NCBI RefSeq assembly: GCF_900100205.1 | Contig: NZ_FNEQ01000002.1 | Span: forward strand, 434,001-498,000 | DNA length: 64,000 bases | DNA from: Duganella sp. OV510 | GTDB taxonomy: Bacteria > Pseudomonadota > Gammaproteobacteria > Burkholderiales > Burkholderiaceae_D | Direction: 5' to 3' | Part shown: one piece after another, positions 26,144 through 36,274 of the stretch | Position numbering within the stretch: the stretch's first letter is position 1 | Layout: every line of letters starts with the position of its first letter | Position numbers and translations under genes: made by a program | Notes under the pieces: model-generated | Databases searched by the model: none | What the model was told of the DNA's origin: nothing | Seen by the model: only the letters and a program-made list of their open reading frames with translations

Positions 26144-27796
26144 ATGAGTCCAATACTTACTAGTAGAGTAAAAAATCATATAAACAATGCTATAAAAGAG
26201 CATATTTTTCTTAAAGACTGCTTGGGTGACGAACAAAAGTTGATGTCAAGAGGACTTGTTGCGATTACTTTAGCCGGGCTATCGGGATTAGGTTACGAGA
26301 ATTTGGCAAATTACATTACCGATGGAACCAAAGACAATGGGATAGACGGAGTTTACTATGACGATAAAAAAAATAAATTATATATAATTCAAGCAAAATG
26401 GTCTACAAAAGGCACTGGGACAATCGACACAGGCGACTTAAGAAAATTTATCGCGGGTATTTATCTATTACTCAATGAAGAATGGAAGAAATTCAACTTG
26501 CGTTTCAAATCCATAAGCTCAGAAATATCCAGCGGACTACAAAATGACCCAGAGGTAGTTATTATAACTGCATTTAACAGTGACAATGACCTTAGCCCAG
26601 ACTGCAAAGAAATAATCGCTCAATTCCTTAACGAAAACAACTCCGACTCGCAGGAGGTAGTTACATTTAGCAAGTTTGATTTGCGAAAAATAGTAAGGAC
26701 AATTAAAGCTGCTCAAACAGGAGCTAGCACCGATGTAGAACTGAGTTTATTACAATGGGGAGAGCAAATTGAGCCATATTACTCAATATATGGGAAGATA
26801 TCTTGTGCAGATATCGCCGAATGGTATTCTACACACGAAGATTTACTTTTTTCTGAAAACATACGTGGAACATTATCTGACAGCGAAATAAACTTACAGA
26901 TAGAAAATAGTCTATTACGAAATCCAGAGGAATTTTGGTATCTAAATAATGGTCTGACTGCCATAGCAAACGACATCAAACGCGCCCGAGTCGGGCTAGG
27001 AGCAAAAAAGGAAAGTTCGCTTTGGAAAGTTAGCAACTTAAAAATTGTTAACGGAGCTCAAACAACTAGCTCCATATACGCCGCTTCTATTAAAAAACCT
27101 ACTATTGTGAAAAGAGGATATGTACAAATAAAAATAATTTCACTCGAAAACTCGTCGTTAAATTTATCCAGCAATATTACAACGGCTACGAATACACAAA
27201 ATAAAGTAGAAGCCAAAGATTTTCTAGCGCTAGATGAATTGCAGAATGGGTTAGCTGAATCTTTCAAGAGAAACAATGTTCAATATTGTTTCCGTCGCGG
27301 TGACCCCGTCACTGATGAAAAAACTGGATTAGACGTTCAAGAATTAGCATTAACTCTTGCGGTTTCAAGCTCCAATATGGTTGATGTCGTGACGGCGAAA
27401 AGTAATGTAGGCGAGTTAACTGATAGAAATGCATATTATCCAAAAATATTTTCAAACAACATTGACGTAAAAAATGCATGGGCTGTAGTACAGAAACACA
27501 GAAAGGCCACAAAAATTCTTTCTAGTTTCGCATCTAAACAGGCCGGGCGGGATCTGCAATTAGCGGTTTATGGAAATAGATTCATTGAGCACATTGCAAT
27601 AACCTCCACTAAGTCTAGCCCAAGTATTGCCTTAATCCAAGACATCCATAATAGACTCATGATTGCAATTGCTCAAAACTATCCTGATGCTTATCTAGGT
27701 GCACTTTTTAAAAATGCCAAAAAATGTCAGCTGCTGAAAGACGCACTGTTATCTGGAAATTCCGTGAAAGGTAATAAAAAACGACTTTCCAGCTAG
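26144..27796 (+). CDS. AIPR family protein (abortive-infection phage resistance type)
   Basis: 550 residues. The N-terminal ~150 residues hold a PD-(D/E)XK-like nuclease motif: 'DNGIDGVYYDDKKNKLYIIQAKWS', with the Asp and the QAK strand. The middle contains the AIPR signature 'EEFWYLNNGLTAIANDI' and 'VNGAQTTSSIY'. Family members are linked to abortive infection of phage-attacked cells. The ATG has AAAGGAAAGTA in front. The gene is AT-rich, unlike everything around it, and stands alone beside tRNA-Thr, so it was very likely acquired horizontally. No methyltransferase or partner gene is adjacent; it would be a single-gene system. Confidence 0.85.
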   Translation: MSPILTSRVKNHINNAIKEHIFLKDCLGDEQKLMSRGLVAITLAGLSGLGYENLANYITDGTKDNGIDGVYYDDKKNKLYIIQAKWSTKGTGTIDTGDLRKFIAGIYLLLNEEWKKFNLRFKSISSEISSGLQNDPEVVIITAFNSDNDLSPDCKEIIAQFLNENNSDSQEVVTFSKFDLRKIVRTIKAAQTGASTDVELSLLQWGEQIEPYYSIYGKISCADIAEWYSTHEDLLFSENIRGTLSDSEINLQIENSLLRNPEEFWYLNNGLTAIANDIKRARVGLGAKKESSLWKVSNLKIVNGAQTTSSIYAASIKKPTIVKRGYVQIKIISLENSSLNLSSNITTATNTQNKVEAKDFLALDELQNGLAESFKRNNVQYCFRRGDPVTDEKTGLDVQELALTLAVSSSNMVDVVTAKSNVGELTDRNAYYPKIFSNNIDVKNAWAVVQKHRKATKILSSFASKQAGRDLQLAVYGNRFIEHIAITSTKSSPSIALIQDIHNRLMIAIAQNYPDAYLGALFKNAKKCQLLKDALLSGNSVKGNKKRLSS

Positions 27797-28000
27797 TTGT
27801 CGATAGTTGAGTAGGCTCAAAAAGAGGCAAAACTGGTAAGCGGGCATGATTCCTAGTACGCAATTCACTACCAATACGCCTTTGCCTACGCCAGAACTTT
27901 GACAATGATGTCGACTGCCAAGCGCTCGAGGAAGTATCTGACGACTTTGCCGTCAAAAAGTGTAGATTTATGATCCGCCGTCGAATTTGATCTCAAAACA
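27797..28000. other. Non-coding region between the AIPR gene and the tRNA-Thr terminator
   Basis: About 200 bases without a supportable gene. The composition returns to the background. No transposon ends or att-like duplication were seen. Confidence 0.35.
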
Positions 28001-28038
28001 AAAAAACCCGCTTTTCTCAACGAGAAAAACGGGTTTTT
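28001..28038 (-). terminator. Intrinsic terminator of tRNA-Thr
   Basis: AAAAACCCG (28002-28010) pairs with CGGGTTTTT (28030-28038), extended inwards by CTTTTCTC against GAGAAAAA. On the minus strand it follows the tRNA by ten bases and ends in a T-run. The symmetrical A/T flanks could also serve transcripts coming from the AIPR side. Confidence 0.8.
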
Positions 28039-28047
28039 GCTTGTTCC

Positions 28048-28123
28048 TGGTGCCGCTTGCCGGAATCGAACTGGCGACCTTTTCATTACGAATGAACTGC
28101 TCTACCAACTGAGCTAAAGCGGC
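28048..28123 (-). tRNA. tRNA-Thr (anticodon CGT)
   Basis: 76 bases folding as a standard cloverleaf: acceptor stem GCCGCTT/AAGCGGC, D-arm GCTC..GAGC, anticodon loop TTCGTAA giving CGT, T-arm CCAG/CTGG around TTCGATTC with encoded CCA at the 3' end. One anticodon-stem pair (27-43) is mismatched. It reads ACG threonine codons. Its 3' end faces the AIPR gene. Confidence 0.95.
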
Positions 28124-28228
28124 GACGACCCGCATTTTAACAAAGAACCTGCACTCCAACCAGCCCCAAAACGATAAATTTTAGCCTAGTTGCTACAAAT
28201 TCATTGCCTTGCGCGGATCTGAGGCTTG

Positions 28229-29233
28229 TCAGCCCTCGTTGTGGTAGCCGGTGACCACCGCAACTTCGTCGCGCGAGCCGAGGAAAACCGGCACGCGCTG
28301 GTGCAGCTTGTGCGGCTGGATGTCCATGATGCGCTGCTTGCCGTCGGTGGCCGCGCCGCCCGCCTGTTCGACGATAAAGGCCATCGGATTCGCTTCGTAC
28401 ATCAGGCGCAGCTTGCCGGGCATCGAGGTGTCGCGGGTGTCGGCCGGGTACATGAAGATGCCGCCGCGATTCAGGATGCGGTGCACGTCGGCCACCATCG
28501 AGGCGATCCAGCGCATGTTGAAGTTGGTGCCGCGCGGGCCGGTGTCGCCGGCCAGCAGTTCGCTGATGTAGCGCTGCACCGGCGGATGCCAGTGGCGCTG
28601 GTTCGACATATTGATGGCGAATTCCTTGGTCTTGGCCGGAATCTGGATGTCGCGCTGGGTCAGCACCCACGAGCCCATCTCACGGTCCAGCGTGAAGCAG
28701 TTGACGCCGTGGCCGGTGGTCAGCACCAGCATGGTCTGCGGGCCATAGACAGCGTAGCCGGCGGCGACCTGTTTGGTGCCGGCCTGCATGAAGTCGGCCT
28801 CGCTTGGCTGGCCCATGCCTTCCGGTGCTTTCAGCACGGAGAAGATGGTGCCGATCGAGACGTTGACGTCGATGTTCGACGAGCCGTCCAGCGGATCGAA
28901 CAACAGCATGTATTCGCCCTTTGGATAGCGGTTCGGGATCGGGTGGATCGATTCCATCTCTTCCGACGCCATCGCCGCCAGGTGGCCGCCCCATTCATTA
29001 GCTTCCAGCAGAATCTCGTTGGAGATGATGTCCAGCTTCTTCTGCACTTCGCCCTGGATGTTTTCGGTCTCGGCGGTGCCCAGCACTTCGCCCAGTGCGC
29101 CCTTGCCGACCGAGTGGCTGATGGTTTTGCAGGCGCGCGCGACGACTTCGATCAGCAGGCGCAGCTCGGCCGGGATCGTGTTGTGCTGGCGTTGTTCTTC
29201 CACCAGGTATTGGGTGAGACTGACTCGTTTCAT
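28229..29233 (-). CDS. fbp: Class 1 fructose-1,6-bisphosphatase
   Basis: 334 residues, full length. Metal/substrate site motif '[25 protein letters not shown]' and the C-terminal '[25 protein letters not shown]' are diagnostic. It hydrolyses fructose 1,6-bisphosphate in gluconeogenesis, consistent with isocitrate lyase elsewhere in the window. Downstream of pepN on the same strand with 22 bases between, so probably co-transcribed. Confidence 0.97.
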   Translation of the reverse strand: MKRVSLTQYLVEEQRQHNTIPAELRLLIEVVARACKTISHSVGKGALGEVLGTAETENIQGEVQKKLDIISNEILLEANEWGGHLAAMASEEMESIHPIPNRYPKGEYMLLFDPLDGSSNIDVNVSIGTIFSVLKAPEGMGQPSEADFMQAGTKQVAAGYAVYGPQTMLVLTTGHGVNCFTLDREMGSWVLTQRDIQIPAKTKEFAINMSNQRHWHPPVQRYISELLAGDTGPRGTNFNMRWIASMVADVHRILNRGGIFMYPADTRDTSMPGKLRLMYEANPMAFIVEQAGGAATDGKQRIMDIQPHKLHQRVPVFLGSRDEVAVVTGYHNEG

Positions 29234-29255
29234 GTGTGCCCTTGGTTGATTGTGA

Positions 29256-31898
29256 TTAGTTGGCCAGCGCTTTGGTAATGACTTCGGAGACGTCGTTCGA
29301 CAGTTTTTGCGCGGCGACCTTTTCCAGCGCCTGTTTCATCTTCGCCTGCAGCGCCGGCGCGTAACGGCGCCAGCGGTCCATGGCGCGCGCCAGGCGGGCC
29401 GCCACTTGTGGGTTGATGGCGTCCAGCTTGATGACGTACTCGGCCCAGAATTCGTAGGCACTGCCATCGGCCGCGTGGAATTGCGACGGGTTGGCGTTGG
29501 TGAAGTTGAAGATCAGTGCGCGGGCGCGGTTCGGCGTCTTCAGCGTGAAGGCTGGATGCTGCATCAGCTGGCGCACGGCCGCCACATTGGTGGTCGGCGC
29601 GGAGGCCTGCATGGCAAACCATTTGTCGATGACCAGCGCTTCGTTGTCGAAGTCGTTGTAGAAGGCGCTCAGGTAGTTGCCGGCTTCGGTGCCGCTGTGG
29701 ATCAGCGCCACCAGTGCGGCGGCGCGGTCGGTCATATTGGTGGCCTGGTCGAACTGTTGCTGCGCCAGTGTGAATTCCTCTTCGGACGGCGCCACCAGGA
29801 GGTAGGACAGGCACAGGTTCTTCAGCGCGCGCTTGCCGGCCGACAGCGCGTCCGGGCTGTAGTCGCCCGGCGTCTGGTTGGCGTGGTATTGCGCCAGCAG
29901 TTCGCTCTTCAGCGCGGCGCCGATGGTGCGGCGCATGAACTGGCGTGCGGTGTGGATGGCTTGCGGGTCGACCACGTCCATCTGCTCGGCGATGATGGTT
30001 TCCGACGGCAGGATCAGCGCCAGCTCGCGGAAGGCCGGGTCCAGCGTTTCATCGGTCAGCACAGTGCGCAGGGCGTTAATGAAGGTCTGGTCCAGCTTGA
30101 GGTTGCTGCCACCGTGCGCCGCCACTTGCGAGGTCAGCTTCAGCAGGCGTTCCATTGCCAGGCGCTGACCGGCTTCCCAGCGGTTGACCGGGTCGCTATC
30201 GTGCTTGAACAGGTGCAGCAGTTCGTCGTCGGTATAGTCGTGTTCGAGGATCACCGGCGCCGAGAAATCGCGCAGGATCGATGGAATCGGCCGTTCCTCG
30301 ACGTTGCGGAAGCGGAAGATCTGCTCTTGTTCGGTCAACTCCAGCACCACCGTGGTGGCGCATTTCTCATGCTTGCCGCCTTCCAGCGTCAGCGGCAGGT
30401 CCTTGCCGTGGGCGTCCAGCAGGCCAACCGCCACCGGAATGTGGAACGGCAGTTGGTCAGGCTTGCCGCGCTGCGACAGGATGATGTCGAAGTTGCCCCT
30501 GGCCGTATCGTAGCGGGTGCGCGCGGTGACGACCGGTGTGCCGGCCTGCGAGTACCAGCGCTCGAATTGCGCCAGGTCGCGCTGGTTGGCGTCGGCCATG
30601 GCGGCGCGGAAATCATCGCAGGTGACGGCCTGGCCGTCGTGGCGTTCGAAGTACAGGTCCATGCCCTTACGGAAGCCGTCGCGGCCCAGCAGGGTCTGGT
30701 ACATGCGCACGACTTCGGCGCCTTTTTCGTACACGGTCACCGTGTAGAAGTTGTTGATTTCGACGAAGGAGTCCGGGCGCACCGGGTGCGACATCGGGCC
30801 GGCGTCTTCCGGGAACTGCGCCTGGCGCAGTGTGCGCACCTGGTCGATGCGGGTGACGGCGCGGCCGCTGTCGGTGCCGATCATGTCGGCGCTGAATTCC
30901 TGATCGCGGAACACTGTCAGGCCTTCTTTCAGCGATAGCTGGAACCAGTCGCGGCAGGTGACGCGGTTGCCGGTCCAGTTGTGGAAGTATTCATGGCCCA
31001 CCACCGCCTCAATGCCGGCATAGTCGATGTCGGTGGCCGTGCGCGGGTTGGCCAGCACGAACTTGGTGTTGAAGATGTTCAGGCCCTTGTTTTCCATCGC
31101 GCCCATGTTGAAATCGCCGACGGCGACAATCATGAAGCGGTCAAGGTCGAGTTCCAGATTGAAGCGTTCCTCGTCCCAGCGGATCGAGTGCTTGAGCGAC
31201 TGCATGGCGTAGTCGGTCTTGTCGAGGTTGCCCTCCTCCACCCACACCTGCAACAGCACTTCGCGGCCATCGGCCAGCTTGAATTTCTCCTCCTGGCACA
31301 CCAACCTGGCAGCAACCAGGGCGAACAGGTAGGCTGGCTTCTTGAACGGGTCTTCCCACTTGGCGTAGTGGCGGCCATCGCCGAGCTCGCCTTCCTCGAT
31401 CAGGTTACCGTTGGACAGCAGTACCGGATAGGCGGCCTTGTCGGCGCGCAGCATCACGGTGAACTTGGCCATGACGTCGGGACGGTCGGGGAAGAAGGTG
31501 ATGCGGCGGAAGCCTTCGGCTTCGCACTGGGTGAAGAAATTGCCGTTGGAAACGTAGAGGCCGGACAGCGTGGTGTTTTCCACCGGCGCGCACAGGGTTT
31601 CGATTTCCAGCACGACATCGGCCGGGGCGTTGCGGATGGTCAGCGTGGATTCGGTCAGCTCGTAGTCACCGGCGACCAGCAGTTGGCCGTTGAGGCGCAG
31701 TTGCACCAGTTCGATTTCCTCGCCGTGCAGCACGATGTCATGGCTCTTCGAGGCTGGATTGTGCTGCAGCGTGACGCGGTTGGCGACCACGGTGCGGGCC
31801 GGAGACAGGTCGAAACCCAGTTCTACGGTATCCACCAGGAAGGCCGGAGGGGTGTAATCTTTGCGGTAAATCGTCGTGGGGCTGCTGTCTGTGCGCAT
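29256..31898 (-). CDS. pepN: Aminopeptidase N (M1 family)
   Basis: 880 residues. Substrate-specificity motif GAMENKGLN (about residue 268) and zinc site HEYFHNW (HExxH near 303) with the second Glu 18 residues on ('[13 protein letters not shown]'). The C-terminal DUF3458/armadillo part is complete. It trims N-terminal residues from peptides in the cytoplasm. ATG at 31898 gives the family's usual start ([15 protein letters not shown]); a frame extension to 31940 has no ribosome site. fbp follows. Confidence 0.96.
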   Translation of the reverse strand: MRTDSSPTTIYRKDYTPPAFLVDTVELGFDLSPARTVVANRVTLQHNPASKSHDIVLHGEEIELVQLRLNGQLLVAGDYELTESTLTIRNAPADVVLEIETLCAPVENTTLSGLYVSNGNFFTQCEAEGFRRITFFPDRPDVMAKFTVMLRADKAAYPVLLSNGNLIEEGELGDGRHYAKWEDPFKKPAYLFALVAARLVCQEEKFKLADGREVLLQVWVEEGNLDKTDYAMQSLKHSIRWDEERFNLELDLDRFMIVAVGDFNMGAMENKGLNIFNTKFVLANPRTATDIDYAGIEAVVGHEYFHNWTGNRVTCRDWFQLSLKEGLTVFRDQEFSADMIGTDSGRAVTRIDQVRTLRQAQFPEDAGPMSHPVRPDSFVEINNFYTVTVYEKGAEVVRMYQTLLGRDGFRKGMDLYFERHDGQAVTCDDFRAAMADANQRDLAQFERWYSQAGTPVVTARTRYDTARGNFDIILSQRGKPDQLPFHIPVAVGLLDAHGKDLPLTLEGGKHEKCATTVVLELTEQEQIFRFRNVEERPIPSILRDFSAPVILEHDYTDDELLHLFKHDSDPVNRWEAGQRLAMERLLKLTSQVAAHGGSNLKLDQTFINALRTVLTDETLDPAFRELALILPSETIIAEQMDVVDPQAIHTARQFMRRTIGAALKSELLAQYHANQTPGDYSPDALSAGKRALKNLCLSYLLVAPSEEEFTLAQQQFDQATNMTDRAAALVALIHSGTEAGNYLSAFYNDFDNEALVIDKWFAMQASAPTTNVAAVRQLMQHPAFTLKTPNRARALIFNFTNANPSQFHAADGSAYEFWAEYVIKLDAINPQVAARLARAMDRWRRYAPALQAKMKQALEKVAAQKLSNDVSEVITKALAN

Positions 31899-32105
31899 TG
31901 GAGACTCTGAAAGGACGTAGGCAAAAGCATATTTTACCAATACGGGGCCGGGGGACGCGCGGAATTGTCATTTCAGTCAAGCTTTCCAACCCGTAAGTTG
32001 CCACTTTCCACGATGCGGTAACATTCTGTAATAATCGTGCAAGCTCCAGGGGTGCGACATACACTTAGCTCTGGAAAATACCGTCTTATCTGAGAGGGCA
32101 TCATC

Positions 32106-32759
32106 ATGAAATATCTCGCCACGCTGGCTACTGCCGCCGTCCTGCTGCTGAGCGGCTGCGCCACCACCATCAGCAGCAATGTGACCGCGTTCAACGACTG
32201 GAGGGGCGATATCGAGGATAAGTCCTTCGCCTTCGAAGCGCCACAGGGCGCTGACGACACGCTGGAGTACCGCAACTATCAGGTGCTGGTAGCGAACGAG
32301 CTGGGCAAGCTGGGCTTCCAGCAGGTGGCCGATGGTCAGCAGCCGAAGTTACTCGTAGGCATGAAATTCTTCACCATCGACCATCCGGTGCGGGTGGTGC
32401 AGGAAGATCCGTTCATGGGTCCGTACTGGGGGCCGGGCTACTACGGCCGTTATGGCTGGGGCTATTCGCGCTGGGCATATCGTCCGTTCTACTACGACCC
32501 GTTCTTCTATCCTGCCCGGGTGGAGGAGCGCATCAAGCACCAGTACCAGCGTCAGCTGCGCGTGACCATCAACAACGTTTCCGGCCGCAAGCTGTATGAC
32601 GTCACGGTGCAAAACACCAGTGGCATCCAGGCGACGCCGCACGTGATGCCAGCGCTGGTGCAGAGCGCCTTCGCCGGTTTCCCCGGCGAGAACGGCGTCC
32701 CGCGCACGATCGACATCACCATCGAGCCGAAGACCACCACGCTGCAAGCCGCGAACTAA
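32106..32759 (+). CDS. DUF4136 domain lipoprotein
   Basis: 217 residues. Lipobox LLLSGCATT (Cys about 17) after a short hydrophobic stretch, then the DUF4136 domain: 'SFAFEAPQGADDTLEY', 'ANELGKLGFQQVADGQQPKLLVGMKF', and a Tyr/Gly/Pro-rich middle (MGPYWGPGYYGRYGWGYSRW). Membrane-anchored, function unknown. Convergent with the DUF6328 gene. Confidence 0.85.
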   Translation: MKYLATLATAAVLLLSGCATTISSNVTAFNDWRGDIEDKSFAFEAPQGADDTLEYRNYQVLVANELGKLGFQQVADGQQPKLLVGMKFFTIDHPVRVVQEDPFMGPYWGPGYYGRYGWGYSRWAYRPFYYDPFFYPARVEERIKHQYQRQLRVTINNVSGRKLYDVTVQNTSGIQATPHVMPALVQSAFAGFPGENGVPRTIDITIEPKTTTLQAAN

Positions 32760-32770
32760 ATTCCGGGGTT

Positions 32771-33238
32771 TTATAGGTGGCGCTTGAGGTAGACGGGCAT
32801 TAGCCACCAGATGATCAGGATCAGCAGCGCCATCACGCTGGCGACGATCAGGCCGACGGTGGCGCCGAAGACTTCCGATATCACCAGGTCCGTGCCCAGT
32901 ACCAGGGCGATCGCCAGCGCAAACGCGCCGGCGACAATCTGGCGCGTGGCGATGCGCTTGAAACGCACGCGGTCCTTCAGCGGCCGCATCACGCGGTGCT
33001 GGATCGCCGGTGCGCTCAGCAGCACCAGGCTGGTCAGCGCGAAGAAGAAGGTCGCCAGGAACAACAGCTTTTCCATGTGGACGATCTGCGCGAAGCCGGA
33101 ATTAAATGGCAGTATCACCAGAAACGCCGACAGCATCTGCGCACCTGGCAACAGGATGCGCATCTCGCTCAGCATGTCGGAGAAGTCGCCATCCCCTTCG
33201 CGGTCGTTTTCCTCGTCGTAGTCGGGGCGCTCGCTCAT
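32771..33238 (-). CDS. DUF6328 family membrane protein
   Basis: 155 residues: acidic N-terminus (EENDREGDGDF), then four hydrophobic helices (about 30-50, 57-80, 98-122, 128-150). 'LLPGAQMLSAFLVILPFNSGF' is the family's signature stretch. Inner membrane, unknown role. Its ATG overlaps the stop of the quinone oxidoreductase gene by four bases (translational coupling). Confidence 0.8.
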   Translation of the reverse strand: MSERPDYDEENDREGDGDFSDMLSEMRILLPGAQMLSAFLVILPFNSGFAQIVHMEKLLFLATFFFALTSLVLLSAPAIQHRVMRPLKDRVRFKRIATRQIVAGAFALAIALVLGTDLVISEVFGATVGLIVASVMALLILIIWWLMPVYLKRHL

Positions 33239-34209
33239 GGCACCAGGATCGTCGAGCCGGTGGTTTTGCGCGCTTCCAGGTCGCGGTGCGCTTGTTGCAC
33301 GTCGGCCAGGGCGTAGCGTTGGCGGATGTCGATTTTCACCTCGCCGCTGCTGACCACGCCGAACAGCGACTTGGCCATCGCTTCCAGATCCTCGCGCCTG
33401 GCGGTGTATGACATCAGCGTCGGCCGCGTGATGAATAGCGAGCCGCGGCTGGCCAGTTCCGTCAGGCTGAACGGCGGCACCGGGCCGGAGGCGTTGCCGA
33501 AGCTGACCATCGTGCCCAGCGGCTGCAAACAGTCCAGCGAGCCGATGAAGGTGTCCTTGCCGATCGAGTCGTACACGGCCGAGACGCCCTTGCCGTCAGT
33601 CAGTTCTTTCACCCGTTCGGTGAAGTTTTCCCGGTTGTAGTTGATGACGTGGCTGGCGCCGTTTTCAATCGCCAGCGCCGCCTTCTCTTCCGAGCCGACC
33701 GTGCCGATCAGGTTGATGCCCATCACCCGCGCCCACTGGCAGGCGATCAGGCCAACACCGCCGGCCGCCGCGTGGAACAGGATGGTGTCGCCGGCCTTCA
33801 GCGGCACCGTGCGGTGGAACAGGTATTGCACCGTCAGCCCTTGCAGCATCATGGCGGCGGCAGTGTCGAATTCGATCTGCTTGGGCAGCACCAGCAGTTG
33901 CGAGGCAGGGATGTTGCGCGCCTCGGCATATGCGCCCAGCGGCCGGCCGCCGTAGGCGACGCGGTCGCCCACCTGCAGGTCGGTGACGCCCTCACCCAGC
34001 TCTTCCACCACGCCCGCGCCCTCCACGCCCAGCGCCCCCGGCAGCGGCTGCTGGTACAGGCCGGTGCGGTGGTAAACGTCGATGTAGTTCAGGCCGATGG
34101 CTTCATGGCGCATGCGCACTTCGCCGGGGCCAGGCGGCGGCAAGTCGACGTCCACCAGTTCCATCACCTCGGGACCGCCGACGCGGTTGATGCGGATCGC
34201 CTTGACCAT
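33235..34209 (-). CDS. NADPH:quinone oxidoreductase (zinc-free MDR family)
   Basis: 324 residues, medium-chain dehydrogenase fold: 'VGGPEVMELVDVDLPPPGPGEVRMR' N-terminus, catalytic-domain pattern 'GLNYIDVYHRTGLY', and Rossmann motif 'AAAGGVGLIACQWARVMG'. No zinc ligands. It reduces quinones with NADPH. It heads a short operon with the DUF6328 gene. Confidence 0.92.
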   Translation of the reverse strand: MVKAIRINRVGGPEVMELVDVDLPPPGPGEVRMRHEAIGLNYIDVYHRTGLYQQPLPGALGVEGAGVVEELGEGVTDLQVGDRVAYGGRPLGAYAEARNIPASQLLVLPKQIEFDTAAAMMLQGLTVQYLFHRTVPLKAGDTILFHAAAGGVGLIACQWARVMGINLIGTVGSEEKAALAIENGASHVINYNRENFTERVKELTDGKGVSAVYDSIGKDTFIGSLDCLQPLGTMVSFGNASGPVPPFSLTELASRGSLFITRPTLMSYTARREDLEAMAKSLFGVVSSGEVKIDIRQRYALADVQQAHRDLEARKTTGSTILVP

Positions 34210-34225
34210 TTCCTTCCTCCAATAA

Positions 34226-34609
34226 TTATTGAGCGATGCGTTGCTGCAGCTGAGACAGTACCAGATGTGCGGATGAGACGTTGGTGGCGCACGGCGTATT
34301 GTGCACGTCGCAGGCGCGCACCAGGGCGTTGATGTCCGGTTCGTGCGGCTGCGGCGTCATCGGGTCGCGCAGGAAGATCACGCAGTCGATCTGCCCTTCC
34401 ACCAGCAGCGAGCCGATCTGCAAATCGCCGCCGAACGGACCGGAATGCTTGCGGTCGACTTCCAGGCCGACTTCGTTTTGCAGGCGGCCGCCGGTAGTGC
34501 CGGTGGCAACCAGCGCGCAGGTCGACAGGAAGGCCTTGTATTCGCTGGCCAGCGTGATCATGTCGTCTTTTTTCTTGTCGTGCGCAATCAGCGCGATGCG
34601 GAACTTCAT
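34226..34609 (-). CDS. mgsA: Methylglyoxal synthase
   Basis: 127 residues. '[15 protein letters not shown]', '[10 protein letters not shown]', '[14 protein letters not shown]' and '[15 protein letters not shown]' are the MGS signatures; Asp in GGDLQIG and His in the C-terminal half form the active site. It converts dihydroxyacetone phosphate to methylglyoxal, a bypass under phosphate limitation. Same strand and close spacing with the EamA gene upstream and the oxidoreductase downstream. Confidence 0.95.
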   Translation of the reverse strand: MKFRIALIAHDKKKDDMITLASEYKAFLSTCALVATGTTGGRLQNEVGLEVDRKHSGPFGGDLQIGSLLVEGQIDCVIFLRDPMTPQPHEPDINALVRACDVHNTPCATNVSSAHLVLSQLQQRIAQ

Positions 34610-34621
34610 TCTGGATCCCTT

Positions 34622-35527
34622 TTATTTTTTAGACAGCAGATAGATCCCGGCCAACACGAGGGCGGTGCCGCCCAGCTGCCAGGAGGTAACAGGCTCGCCC
34701 AGCAGCAGCGCGCCCAGGAACAGCGTTGAGACGGGACCGATCATACCAGCCTGCGAGGCGGTGCCAGCACCGATCCGTTCGACCGCGATCATGGTCATGA
34801 ACACCGGCGCCACCGTGCACAGGATGCCGTTGACCAGCGACAGGCCGTACACCGGCAGCGGTTGCAGCAGCCCGGATGCCGGGCGCAGCAGGAAGAACTG
34901 GCCGACGCAGGCGACGGTCGACACGCACATCGCATACGACACCAGCCGCAGCGATCCCAGCCGCTTGACCATCTCGCCGGACAGCAGCAGGTAGGCGGCG
35001 TAAGCGGCAGCCGAGCCGGTAACCAGGCCCGCGCCCAGTGCGACATTGCCGCCGCCTTGCAGGTCGTGCAGGAACACGAGCACGATGCCGAGATAGGAAA
35101 TCAGCAGCGCCATCCATTGCTTGCGGTTGATGCGGTGCTTCAGCACGGTGGAGCTGATCAGCAGCACGAAGGTGGGCGTCAGGAACAGGATCAGACGTTC
35201 GAGGCCGACCGAGATGTATTGCAGGCCGAGGAAGTCGAGGAAGCTGGATAGGTAGTAGCCGACCAGGCCAAGGCCAACGATGCGCCAGCGGTCGCCAGCC
35301 GAGAGCGGCGCAGCGTTGCGCGATTTCCAGATGGCGACAGCGGCAAATACCGGCAGCGAGAACAGCATGCGAAACGCGATCAGCGTCACCGCATCAATCT
35401 GATAGCGGTACAGCAGCTTGGCGACAATCGCCTTGGTGGAAAACAGCACCGCGCCACCAACAGCGATGCCCAACCCGCCCAAATAGGCAGCCCGCGCCGA
35501 AGCGCCATGTGTGATGCTTTTATCCAT
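34622..35527 (-). CDS. EamA/DMT family transporter
   Basis: 301 residues, about ten hydrophobic helices in two EamA halves, opening 'AYLGGLGIAVGGAVLFSTKAIVAKLLYRY' seen as GGAVLFSTKAIVAKLLYRY. Drug/metabolite transporter superfamily; substrate unknown. ATG at 35527 is preferred over the TTG six bases upstream. First gene of a minus-strand run continuing to mgsA. Confidence 0.88.
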   Translation of the reverse strand: MDKSITHGASARAAYLGGLGIAVGGAVLFSTKAIVAKLLYRYQIDAVTLIAFRMLFSLPVFAAVAIWKSRNAAPLSAGDRWRIVGLGLVGYYLSSFLDFLGLQYISVGLERLILFLTPTFVLLISSTVLKHRINRKQWMALLISYLGIVLVFLHDLQGGGNVALGAGLVTGSAAAYAAYLLLSGEMVKRLGSLRLVSYAMCVSTVACVGQFFLLRPASGLLQPLPVYGLSLVNGILCTVAPVFMTMIAVERIGAGTASQAGMIGPVSTLFLGALLLGEPVTSWQLGGTALVLAGIYLLSKK

Positions 35528-35633
35528 AAGCAAATTGTAGCGGCTATCGCCGCCAACCGCTTAGCGCCTCTTTTTCTTCGCCCACGTGAGCCGCATCAAA
35601 CCGATTGGTGATAGGCTGTGTGAGCATTCTTCG

Positions 35634-35981
35634 ATGGACCTCACAATAAAAAAATACATGCGAGCGGATCATTCCGTGCCTTTTCAGCAGTGGTACGTTC
35701 GCTTGGACAAACGAGCAATGGCGAAAGTTTCAACCGCGATATTTCGTCTCCAAAAGGGGAATCTCTCGCGAGTTAAATGGTTCGCTGGTATAGGAGAATA
35801 CGTTATCGACTGGGGGCCTGGTTATCGCATTTATTTGGCCCGCGACGGCGACACAGTGATTTTATTATTTGGTGGCGGGACCAAGCAACGCCAGCAAATC
35901 GACATTACTCGAGCCAAGAGCATGCACGAGGAATTCAAATTGCGTAAAAAGACAAACGACGGAGGGGAATTATGGAGCTGA
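35634..35981 (+). CDS. RelE/ParE-type toxin
   Basis: 115 residues. 'FQQWYVRLDKRAMAKVSTAIFRLQKGNLSRVKWFAGIGEYVIDWGPGYRIYLARDGDTVILLFGGGTKQRQQIDITRAKSM' is the pattern of the addiction-module killer (HigB-like) family, split here into motifs: RLDKRAMAKV, GYRIYLARDG, and KQRQQIDITRAK, with conserved Arg/Lys in the C-terminal strand. Probably an mRNA-interfering endoribonuclease. Its stop overlaps the antitoxin start by ten bases. Confidence 0.82.
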   Translation: MDLTIKKYMRADHSVPFQQWYVRLDKRAMAKVSTAIFRLQKGNLSRVKWFAGIGEYVIDWGPGYRIYLARDGDTVILLFGGGTKQRQQIDITRAKSMHEEFKLRKKTNDGGELWS

Positions 35982-36274
35982 CCGTTGACTTTGAAGCCGA
36001 ACTTATTGAACAGATCCGGAATGATCAAACATTTACAAACATTCTGCTTGATGAGCTAGATGAATTAATATCAGAAGGTGAACGTGAACCAGCCCAGGGC
36101 ATGCTGAGGGTACTAATCACCGCCACTGTTGGATTTGATACCCTAGCAAAATCATTAGCCACGTCTAGTCTATCCTTGCAATATATGCTTTCGCAGAAAA
36201 TCTCCCCTGATACCGCCAGTTTGAAGGTTATGACAAAAGCGCTCAAACTGGCGTTACGTGTAGCTGCTAGCTGA
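35972..36274 (+). CDS. HigA-like antitoxin with degenerate-looking HTH
   Basis: 100 residues. The C-terminal half 'FDTLAKSLATSSLSLQYMLSQ' resembles the HTH of the COG3636 addiction-module antidotes, while the N-terminal part 'ELTVDFEAELIEQIRNDQTF' would carry the toxin-neutralising helices. GGAGGGG precedes the ATG. It forms a type II module with the upstream gene and its end overlaps the convergent PhoD-like gene by eight bases. Confidence 0.75.
   Translation: MELTVDFEAELIEQIRNDQTFTNILLDELDELISEGEREPAQGMLRVLITATVGFDTLAKSLATSSLSLQYMLSQKISPDTASLKVMTKALKLALRVAAS

Noticed and set aside
25655..28047. Att-site duplication of the tRNA-Thr 3' end around the AIPR gene
   Set aside because: I looked for a copy of the T-arm/acceptor sequence left of the AIPR gene and saw none; no integrase is present, so no island boundaries are claimed.
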